A stretch of DNA of 10,189 bases from Pseudomonadota bacterium (GTDB lineage: Bacteria > Pseudomonadota > Alphaproteobacteria > Caulobacterales > Caulobacteraceae). The translations under genes and the position numbers were made by a program. The notes under the pieces are model-generated. The model ran no database searches. It had not been told where the DNA came from and worked only from the letters and a program-made list of their open reading frames with translations. The stretch is taken from positions 1-10,189 of the forward strand of contig JAEYQX010000012.1 of the NCBI GenBank assembly GCA_023409795.1. Reading direction: 5' to 3'. Of this stretch, positions 5,220-10,189 are shown piece after piece (the stretch's first letter is position 1; each line of letters opens with the position of its first letter).

Positions 5220-7058
5220 ATGCGTCGTCTTCTGATCTCGTCCGCTGCGGTTCTGGCCCTGTGCGCCGCTGCGCCTGCTGTCGCCATGACCGACCAGGCC
5301 CCGGCCCCGGCCGCCAGCCAGGCCGAGAGCGAGGACGCGCGCCTGGCGGCCTTCTTCGAAAAGGCCTTCAACGACCGCCTGGCGCTCAGCCCGCAGCAGA
5401 TGACGGCCATGGGCCTGAAGACGGACTACGACAAGCTGGACGATGTCTCGGCCGAGGCGTCCGCCCGCGCCCTGGCGCTGCAGGAGGCCCAACTGGCCGA
5501 GATGAAGGCGGGCTTCGACTTCGACAAGCTGAGCCCGCAGAGCCAGCTGTCGTGGCGGTTGTTTGAACATGGCGTCGAGCAGGCCCGCCTGTCGAACCGG
5601 TGGCGCGACTGGGGTTTCCAGTTCGCGGCCAACAGCAATCCGACGACTACCCTGCCGGTCTTCATGATCAATAATCACCGGGTCTCGAGCGTGGCGGATG
5701 CCGAGGCCTATGTGGCGCGCCTGGTCGAGGTCGAGCGCTACCTGGGCCAGGTGGCCCAGACCCTGCGCGAGCGCACCGCCAAGGGGATCGTCTCGCCCCA
5801 GTTCGTGTTCCAGCCCAGCTTTGACAACACCCGGGCCGTGATCTCGGGCGTCCCGTTCGAGGACAGCGGCAGCAACCCGATCTGGGCCGATTTCCAGAAG
5901 AAGGTCGAAGGGCTCGACGCCGACCCGGCCGTCAAGGATCGCCTCCTGGCCTCGGCGCGCGAGGCCCTGACGGGTCCCTACAAGCGCGGGTATGAGACGG
6001 TCCTGGCTGCCCTGGCCGAGGCCCAGGCCCAGGCTGACAGCAATGCTGGTGTCTGGCGCCTGCCGGACGGCGAGGCCTATTACAATGCCCGCCTGAAGCT
6101 CTCGACCACCACGGACCTGAGCGCCGACCAGATCCACGATATCGGTTTGGCCGAGGTGGCGCGCATCCAAGCGGAGATGGAGACGATCAAGGAACAGGTC
6201 GGCTTTACCGGCAGCCTGCAGGACTTCTTCGCCCACCTGAAGACGGATCCGAAGTTCCAGTATCCGAACACGCCCGAGGGCAAGGAGCAGTACCTGGCCG
6301 ACGCCCGCGCCTTCATCGCCCAGGTGATGGCGGTCGCGCCGCAGTGGTTCTCGACCCTGCCCAAGGCGGCACTGGAGGTTCGCGCGGTCGAGCCCTTCCG
6401 CGAGGCCACCGCCTCGATCGCCTTCTACAACCGTCCGGCCCCGGACGGCTCGCGGCCCGGCATCTACTACGTCAACCTGTCGGACATGACCCAGGTGCTG
6501 AAGCCCCAGATCGAGGGCATCAGCTATCACGAGGGCGCGCCGGGCCACCACTTCCAGATCGCCTATGCCCAGGAGCTTGAAGGCCTGCCGTCCTTCCGTC
6601 GCTTTGGCGGCTATGGCGTCTATTCCGAGGGCTGGGGGCTCTATGCCGAGCAACTGGGCAAGGAGATGGGCTTCTACCAGGACCCCTATTCGGACTTCGG
6701 CCGGCTCTCGACCGAGCTGTGGCGCGCCGTGCGACTGGTGCTCGATACCGGCCTGCACGCCAAGCAGTGGTCGCGCGAGCAGGCGATGGACTATTTCCGC
6801 CAGAACACGCTGCTGTCGGAACGCGACATCCAGAAGGAAACCGAGCGCTACATCACCAATCCGGGCCAGGCGACCAGCTACAAGATCGGCGAGCTGAAGA
6901 TCTTTGAGCTGCGCCGCAAGGCCCAGGCGGCCCTGGGCGACAGGTTCGACATCCGCGACTTCCACACGGTGGTCCTGGGTTCGGGGGCCGTGCCGCTGGA
7001 TATCCTGGAGGAACAGGTCGAGGCCTGGATCGCCTGGGGCGGCGGCGCGCCGAAATAG
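5220..7058 (+). CDS. Secreted DUF885-family protein, putative metallopeptidase
   Basis: This 612-residue exported protein belongs to the DUF885 family, which resembles zinc peptidases. Residues 1-22 form a Sec signal peptide: Arg2-Arg3, a hydrophobic core, and a predicted cleavage after AAPAVA. There is no lipobox Cys at the cut, so the product is probably periplasmic. The likely metal site is HEGAPGHH at residues 437-444 (His437, Glu438 and His443/His444), followed about 25 residues later by SEGWGLYAE (469-477), whose Glu470 is a candidate third ligand. The rest is mostly alpha-helical and the length is usual for the family (about 580-620). Residues 23-36 are a Pro/Ala/Gln linker. The natural substrate is unknown; peptide hydrolysis is inferred from motif resemblance. 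The gene has its own strong ribosome binding site, a 119-bp gap before it, and a 98-bp gap before trmD, so it may be a separate transcription unit. Confidence 0.93.
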   Translation: MRRLLISSAAVLALCAAAPAVAMTDQAPAPAASQAESEDARLAAFFEKAFNDRLALSPQQMTAMGLKTDYDKLDDVSAEASARALALQEAQLAEMKAGFDFDKLSPQSQLSWRLFEHGVEQARLSNRWRDWGFQFAANSNPTTTLPVFMINNHRVSSVADAEAYVARLVEVERYLGQVAQTLRERTAKGIVSPQFVFQPSFDNTRAVISGVPFEDSGSNPIWADFQKKVEGLDADPAVKDRLLASAREALTGPYKRGYETVLAALAEAQAQADSNAGVWRLPDGEAYYNARLKLSTTTDLSADQIHDIGLAEVARIQAEMETIKEQVGFTGSLQDFFAHLKTDPKFQYPNTPEGKEQYLADARAFIAQVMAVAPQWFSTLPKAALEVRAVEPFREATASIAFYNRPAPDGSRPGIYYVNLSDMTQVLKPQIEGISYHEGAPGHHFQIAYAQELEGLPSFRRFGGYGVYSEGWGLYAEQLGKEMGFYQDPYSDFGRLSTELWRAVRLVLDTGLHAKQWSREQAMDYFRQNTLLSERDIQKETERYITNPGQATSYKIGELKIFELRRKAQAALGDRFDIRDFHTVVLGSGAVPLDILEEQVEAWIAWGGGAPK

Positions 7059-7070
7059 CAGCCTGACCTT

Positions 7071-7101
7071 CGTCATCCTCGGGCTTGAACGGAGGATGAC
7101 G
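7071..7101. repeat. Perfect inverted repeat between the DUF885 gene and trmD
   Basis: CGTCATCCTC (7071-7080) and GAGGATGACG (7092-7101) form a perfect 10-bp stem around an 11-base loop that begins GGGCTTGA. The left half resembles a hairpin core I associate with dispersed intergenic repeats in alphaproteobacteria (CCTCGGGCTTGA and its complement), so this may be one diverged copy. It could also end transcription of the DUF885 gene, although no T-tract follows. Confidence 0.7.
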
Positions 7102-7156
7102 CTCGAGGCGGCACCAGGGATGGAGCCGCAGGGGCTTTGTGGTATGAGCCGCCACC

Positions 7157-7867
7157 ATGCCCTTTACCGCAACCGTCCTGACCATGTTCCCCGAGGCCTT
7201 TCCCGGCCCGCTCGGCGTCTCGCTGATCGGTACGGCGTGGCGCGAGAAGGGGCTGTGGACTCTGGAAACGCTGGACATTCGCGCGTTTTCCGAGGATAAG
7301 CGCGGCTTCCTGGATGACACCCCTGCGGGTGGCGGTCCGGGTCAGGTACTCAAGGCGGACGTGGTGGCCAGGGCTCTAGACAGTCTGGAAGGCCCGCCTC
7401 GGCCGCTTTTGTATATGAGCGCACGCGGTCGGCCCCTGACGCAGGCGCGAGTCAAGGAATGGGCGAAAGCCGACGGAATCGTCGTGCTGTGCGGCCGTTT
7501 CGAGGGGGTGGACCAGCGGGTGCTCGATGCCCGCGGGTTCGAGGAGGTCTCCGTCGGAAACGCGGTCCTCGCCGGTGGCGAGGCAGCGGCCATGGTGGCG
7601 ATCGAGGCGTGCGTCCGGTTGGTTCCGGGGGTCTTGGGTGCGGCGGAAAGCCTGTCGTCCGAGAGCTTCGAGGACAACCTGCTTGAACATCCGCAGTACA
7701 CCAGACCGCGGACATTCGAGGGCCACGACATTCCCGAGGTCCTGCTGTCGGGCGATCATAAGAAGATCGCAAAATGGCGTCAGGAACAGCGGGAAATCAC
7801 GACGCGGGAGCGGCGACCAGACCTCTGGGAGCAGTATCTCGCCAACTTACAGGTAAAGAGCAAATAA
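7157..7867 (+). CDS. trmD: tRNA (guanine-37-N1)-methyltransferase TrmD
   Basis: This 236-residue SPOUT-class methyltransferase uses S-adenosylmethionine to methylate G37 next to the anticodon and so prevents +1 frameshifting. Numbering happens to run almost parallel to E. coli TrmD. GGGPG (58-62), Ser88 in YMSARG, CGRFEG (112-117) and the Arg153 of VRLVPGVLG match known AdoMet/tRNA-site residues. LLEHPQYTRP (175-184) and VLLSGDHKKI (195-204) are standard. Departures are visible. Residue 169 is Glu in ESF where E. coli and H. influenzae have catalytic Asp169. The usual HRxVDD reads RGFLDD at 49-54, and the usual GDYVLSGGE reads GNAVLAGGE. Codon use is less G/C-biased than in neighbours, with CTA, TTA, GTA, AGA and AAA codons. 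No Shine-Dalgarno is evident before the ATG. It ends 16 bp before rplS, the conserved trmD-rplS order, so it is probably functional. Confidence 0.96.
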   Translation: MPFTATVLTMFPEAFPGPLGVSLIGTAWREKGLWTLETLDIRAFSEDKRGFLDDTPAGGGPGQVLKADVVARALDSLEGPPRPLLYMSARGRPLTQARVKEWAKADGIVVLCGRFEGVDQRVLDARGFEEVSVGNAVLAGGEAAAMVAIEACVRLVPGVLGAAESLSSESFEDNLLEHPQYTRPRTFEGHDIPEVLLSGDHKKIAKWRQEQREITTRERRPDLWEQYLANLQVKSK

Positions 7868-7872
7868 GCTCC

Positions 7873-7876
7873 GGAG
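7873..7876 (+). promoter_or_regulatory. Ribosome binding site of rplS
   Basis: GGAG sits seven bases before the ATG at 7884 in the short trmD-rplS gap, a good match and spacing for a highly expressed ribosomal protein gene. It contrasts with the absence of any such site before trmD. Confidence 0.75.
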
Positions 7877-7883
7877 AATACCA

Positions 7884-8297
7884 ATGAACATCGTTCAGCA
7901 ACTCGCTGCCGAAGAAAAAGCCCGCCTGCTCGAAGGCAAGACCATTCCGGATTTCCAGCCGGGCGACACCCTGCGCGTCAACGTGCGCATCAAGGAAGGT
8001 GAGCGCGAGCGTATCCAGGCCTTTGAAGGCGTCTGCATCGCCCGTGACGGCGGCGGCGTGAACGAGACCTTCACGGTCCGCAAGATTTCCTTCGGTGAAG
8101 GCGTCGAGCGTCGCTTCCCGATCCTGTCGCCGAACGTCGACTCGATCGAAGTGAAGCGCCGCGGTGTCGTTCGTCGCGCCAAGCTGTACTACCTGCGCGA
8201 CCGTCGCGGTAAGTCGGCCCGTATCGCCGAGCGTCAGACCGCCCGCAAGGTCGCCGTGCCGACCACCGGCGCTGCCGAAGACAAGACCGAAGCCTGA
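7884..8297 (+). CDS. rplS: 50S ribosomal protein L19
   Basis: This 137-residue protein of the large ribosomal subunit lies at the 30S-50S interface. Family segments are the N-terminal MNIVQQLAAEEKARL, PGDTLRVNVRIKEGERERIQAFEGVCIAR, ETFTVRKISFGEGVERRFPILSP and the basic KRRGVVRRAKLYYLRDRRGKSARI. The Ala/Thr/Lys/Glu-rich C-terminal extension of about 20 residues is longer than E. coli L19 (115 residues) and is common in alphaproteobacteria. Codons such as CGT and GGT are more frequent than in nearby genes, consistent with high expression. It is the last gene of its transcript and is followed by a strong intrinsic terminator. rpsP and rimM, often in the same operon, are not next to it here. Confidence 0.98.
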   Translation: MNIVQQLAAEEKARLLEGKTIPDFQPGDTLRVNVRIKEGERERIQAFEGVCIARDGGGVNETFTVRKISFGEGVERRFPILSPNVDSIEVKRRGVVRRAKLYYLRDRRGKSARIAERQTARKVAVPTTGAAEDKTEA

Positions 8298-8338
8298 GTT
8301 CCGGGCCCAGGCCCAGACCTTCTGGTCGAATAGAGAAA

Positions 8339-8368
8339 GGCCCCGGTGTCATCACCGGGGCCTTTTTT
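8339..8368 (+). terminator. Intrinsic terminator after rplS
   Basis: A perfect 10-bp stem, GGCCCCGGTG (8339-8348) with CACCGGGGCC (8353-8362), encloses a TCAT tetraloop and is followed by six T residues. This is a classical Rho-independent terminator 41 bp after the rplS stop. A short A-run on the other side (8336-8338) could give some activity for the convergent - strand gene ending at 8393. Confidence 0.97.
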
Positions 8369-8392
8369 CGTGCCGGTTCGCTGACCGCTGGA

Positions 8393-8878
8393 TCAGCGGG
8401 GATAGAGGGGATTGTCGGCGTCGCGCTGGCTTTCCAGGCTGTGCTTCAGCGCGCTCATCTGGTCGTGGACGGCCAGAATCTGGGCGTGGCAGCGGCGCAG
8501 CGTCTCGCGCGTGGTGGCCGACAGGTCCTGGTCGTCTATGGCGGCCTGGAAGCGGGCCTTGAGCCCGTCCTCGCTGCTCTCGATGGCGTCGATGACCGAG
8601 GCGTCGCGGCGCAGCAGGGCGTGCCGGATGTCGGAAAAGGCGCGCTGGGCCTTGGCCAGGATCGAGCCGTCGTCCTCCAGGCTGCCGCCGCGCTGGGTCA
8701 CCTCAGTGCGCAGGTTCTGGGCCATGGCCCGGCGCTCGGCCGCGCGCGCCTCGAACCACTGGCCATACCGGGTGTTCTGGGCCTCCTCGGCCGCATCGCG
8801 ATAGCCGGAGGCGCTGTCAGACAGATGCTGCGCCAGGTCCCTCAGAACCTTGACGTCGTGACTATTACCCTGGGCCAT
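8393..8878 (-). CDS. PA2169/DUF2383 family four-helix-bundle protein
   Basis: This 161-residue, almost wholly alpha-helical cytoplasmic protein resembles the PA2169 (DUF2383) family, a ferritin-like four-helix bundle of unknown function. Supporting patterns are the opening DVKVLRDLAQHLSDSASGYRDAAEEA, then ARAAERRAMAQNLRTEVTQRGG (helix 2, 44-65), FSDIRHALLRRDASVIDAIESSEDGLKARFQAAI (helix 3, about 81-114), and a final helix ending LAVHDQMSALKHSLE. No signal peptide or membrane segment is present. The start at 8878 is supported by a GGAG ribosome binding site seven bases upstream. The frame stays open to a further ATG at 9001 inside kynA, but that extension is Pro/Arg-rich and non-family. The gene is 98 bp downstream of kynA on the same strand and may have its own stress-type promoter. 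Binding of metal is possible for the fold but not demonstrated. Confidence 0.85.
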   Translation of the reverse strand: MAQGNSHDVKVLRDLAQHLSDSASGYRDAAEEAQNTRYGQWFEARAAERRAMAQNLRTEVTQRGGSLEDDGSILAKAQRAFSDIRHALLRRDASVIDAIESSEDGLKARFQAAIDDQDLSATTRETLRRCHAQILAVHDQMSALKHSLESQRDADNPLYPR

Positions 8879-8885
8879 GTCGGGT

Positions 8886-8889
8886 CTCC
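8886..8889 (-). promoter_or_regulatory. Ribosome binding site deciding the DUF2383 start
   Basis: On the - strand GGAG is followed by seven bases and then the ATG at 8878. This selects the shorter 161-residue product over the upstream in-frame ATG at 9001, which lies inside the kynA coding region. Confidence 0.75.
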
Positions 8890-8912
8890 GTTGTTCACCC
8901 ACCGCCGGATAA

Positions 8913-8937
8913 AACCCGTGCCTGGCGCTAAGGTTGC
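8913..8937 (-). promoter_or_regulatory. Possible EcfG-type promoter of the DUF2383 gene
   Basis: On the - strand GCAAC (8937-8933) is followed after 16 bases by GGTT (8916-8913). The general-stress sigma factor EcfG of alphaproteobacteria recognises GGAAC, a spacer of about 16-17, and CGTT, so there is one mismatch in each element. Transcription would start about 25 bases before the start codon. This is inference from resemblance. Confidence 0.3.
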
Positions 8938-8961
8938 GCGGCGGCCAGGGGGCGGCAAGGC

Positions 8962-8976
8962 GGCCATTTGGTGGCC
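8962..8976 (-). terminator. Small hairpin directly after kynA
   Basis: GGCCA (8962-8966) and TGGCC (8972-8976) are exact inverted copies around a five-base loop, immediately past the kynA stop codon. The stem is short and no T-run follows, so it is at best a weak terminator or 3'-end stabiliser. Confidence 0.3.
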
Positions 8977-9819
8977 CTAGAGGCGGGTGCGCAGGCTCCA
9001 CAGCTCGGGGAAGCAGCGGCGTTTCAAGGTCTCGACCAGATAGCCGACGCCATCGGTGCCGCCTGTGCCCATCTTGCGGCCGATGATCCGCTCGACCGTC
9101 ACAATATGCTTGTGCCGCCAGGTCAGCAGGGCATCGTCCAGGTCAACCAGCTTCTCGGCCAGCTGGTAGAGCGGCCACCATTTCTGGGTGTCGCGATAGA
9201 CCTCCAGCCAGGCCGCCTCGACGCCGGGGTGGGGCTCATACTGGCTCGCCACGTCGCGGTTCAGTACCTCGTCCGGGATGTCCAGGCCATGCAGCTTCAT
9301 CTGGCGCAGGGCGTCGTCATAGACCGAGGGGCCCTCCATCGCCGCCTTCAGCGCCGCATGGGCCTCGGGACGTTCCACGTGAAAGCGCAGGAAGCGCGGG
9401 TCCTTCAGGCCCAGCATGGTCTCCAGCCGGCGGAACTGGTCGCTTTGGAAGCCGGACGAAGCCCCCAGGTCGCCTCGGAACTTCAGATAGTCGGACGGGG
9501 TCATGGTGGCCAGGATGTCCCAGCTCTGGGTCATGACCGACTGGATGCGGCTGACCCGTGCCAGGGACTTGTAGGCCGGGACCAGGTCGCCGTCGCGGAT
9601 CAGGCTCTGGGCCAGGGCCACCTCGTGCAGGATCTGCTTGAGCCACAGTTCCTTGGTCTGGTGGATGATGACGAAGAGCATTTCGTCATGCTGGCTGGAG
9701 CGCGGGTTCTGGGCGCTCAGCAGGACATCAAGCGAGAGATAGCCGGCATAGGTGATGCCGTCGGGCTCATGGCGGGCCGTTTCAATGGCCTGGCCACGGA
9801 TGTCGGTGTTCGCGGTCAT
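8977..9819 (-). CDS. kynA: Tryptophan 2,3-dioxygenase
   Basis: This 280-residue heme enzyme opens the indole ring of L-tryptophan with O2 to give N-formylkynurenine, the first step of the kynurenine pathway. Key residues can be aligned with the Xanthomonas campestris enzyme with an offset of two: His53 in VIIHQTKELW (active-site His55), Arg115 in YLKFRGDLGASSGFQS (substrate-binding Arg117), heme-ligand His238 in WRHKHIVTVERIIG (His240) and Thr252 in KMGTGGT (Thr254). The length is normal for bacterial forms (about 280-300). The ATG at 9819 gives the usual N-terminus, with a weak CAGGG ribosome binding site. No other kynurenine-pathway gene (kynB, kynU) is visible nearby. Upstream on the same strand, 49 bp away, is a CHAP-domain protein, probably unrelated in function. 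A small GGCCA/TGGCC hairpin abuts its stop. Confidence 0.97.
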   Translation of the reverse strand: MTANTDIRGQAIETARHEPDGITYAGYLSLDVLLSAQNPRSSQHDEMLFVIIHQTKELWLKQILHEVALAQSLIRDGDLVPAYKSLARVSRIQSVMTQSWDILATMTPSDYLKFRGDLGASSGFQSDQFRRLETMLGLKDPRFLRFHVERPEAHAALKAAMEGPSVYDDALRQMKLHGLDIPDEVLNRDVASQYEPHPGVEAAWLEVYRDTQKWWPLYQLAEKLVDLDDALLTWRHKHIVTVERIIGRKMGTGGTDGVGYLVETLKRRCFPELWSLRTRL

Positions 9820-9868
9820 GGCCCTGTATCGCCGCTTACGGGCTGAAGGGCCAGACCTCAGCGATCAA

Positions 9869-10189
9869 TCAGTTGTTGGCACCGGTCGCTGCCAGGGCGT
9901 GGCTGGCCATCTGGCGGCCGTTCTCAAGGCCTTCGGATGCGCTTTTGTAAACAAAACCATAGGTCGGATAGACGGTGGTGCCCAGGGCGTTGATCGGGTT
10001 GTACCAGACCTTGACCCGGCTCCAGTTGCCTTCGGGCGAGACGTCAACGACGGTGACGTTTTCCTCGACCTTGCCGCGGCTGCCGCCCCAGTTGGCGTGG
10101 GTCACGCGGATGACGCGGTCGGTCAGGATGTCGGAGACCACGGCCACGTGGCCCTTGTTCATGCGGCCGGTCGGCTGGAAGACCAGGAC
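9869..10189 (-). CDS. CHAP-domain protein, C-terminal part (cut by window edge)
   Basis: Only the last 106 residues are visible; the frame runs off the right edge of the window. They begin VLVFQPTGRMNKGHVAVVSDI and continue VTHANWGG, VTVVDVSPEGNWSRVKVWYNP and TVYPTYGFVY. This is the second half of a CHAP amidase/endopeptidase domain: the catalytic His is in KGHVAVV and the polar residue in HANW. The catalytic Cys should lie upstream, outside the window. CHAP proteins of this kind usually cut peptidoglycan in the periplasm, and the style matches proteins I associate with Caulobacterales. The Met at 10162 is internal, not the start, since Val-Leu-Val-Phe and following residues upstream complete a strand of the domain. 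The gene precedes kynA by 49 bp on the same strand. Its signal peptide and domain organisation cannot be seen. Confidence 0.85.
   Translation of the reverse strand, partial: VLVFQPTGRMNKGHVAVVSDILTDRVIRVTHANWGGSRGKVEENVTVVDVSPEGNWSRVKVWYNPINALGTTVYPTYGFVYKSASEGLENGRQMASHALAATGANN

Noticed and set aside
5202..7076. A 624-codon open frame on the - strand opposite the DUF885 gene
   Set aside because: Same mirror effect of G/C third positions; no domain, signal or ribosome binding site, while the + strand frame has a signal peptide and metal motif.
8879..9001. Extension of the DUF2383 protein to the ATG at 9001
   Set aside because: It would start inside kynA and adds a non-family Pro/Arg-rich segment, whereas the ATG at 8878 has a GGAG site at ideal spacing.
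8968..9846. A 292-codon open frame on the + strand opposite kynA
   Set aside because: Antisense mirror of a gene with all tryptophan dioxygenase active-site residues.
1..10189. Mobile element, CRISPR, prophage or defence island
   Set aside because: No transposase, integrase, direct-repeat array, tRNA attachment site or defence-type gene was seen; gene content is housekeeping throughout.

Overview
The window looks like a chromosomal housekeeping segment from a high-GC alphaproteobacterium, most likely of the Caulobacterales (Brevundimonas- or Caulobacter-like). This rests on strong G/C third-position bias, a def-fmt-truA cluster, alphaproteobacterial-type peptide deformylase and TruA, a CHAP-domain protein of a style I associate with Caulobacterales, and promoter-like sites resembling Caulobacter -35/-10 elements. 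The genus is inference. I see no insertion sequence, phage gene, tRNA, rRNA or CRISPR array.

Layout. The left third (139-3166, + strand) holds a YciA-type acyl-CoA thioesterase, then def (peptide deformylase), a 71-residue membrane protein, fmt (Met-tRNA formyltransferase) and truA (tRNA pseudouridine 38-40 synthase). Two of the junctions, def/membrane protein and fmt/truA, are one-base TGATG stop/start overlaps, so these genes are probably co-transcribed and translationally coupled. def and fmt act at opposite ends of the N-formylmethionine cycle. A strong GC hairpin follows truA, and facing it on the - strand is an unannotated 45-residue entericidin-type lipoprotein (3212-3349). That lipoprotein is divergent from an orphan acetolactate-synthase-like ThDP enzyme (3436-5100). 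Their shared 86-bp control region contains an inverted repeat.

The middle (5220-8297, + strand) holds a secreted DUF885-family metallopeptidase-like protein, then trmD (tRNA m1G37 methyltransferase) and rplS (ribosomal protein L19), closed by a textbook intrinsic terminator at 8339-8368. rpsP and rimM, which in many bacteria precede trmD-rplS, are not adjacent here. TrmD has Glu where the best-studied enzymes have the catalytic Asp169, and it uses more rare codons than its neighbours.

The right part (8393-10189, - strand) reads, from the right edge leftwards, as the C-terminal part of a CHAP-domain cell-wall hydrolase-like protein, kynA (tryptophan 2,3-dioxygenase), and a PA2169/DUF2383 four-helix-bundle protein with a possible general-stress (EcfG-like) promoter.

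I found no convincing new multi-gene system. The items most worth a second look are the missed entericidin gene with its divergent operator-like repeat, the tandem-repeat acidic insert in peptide deformylase, the small coupled membrane protein between def and fmt, and the divergent TrmD.
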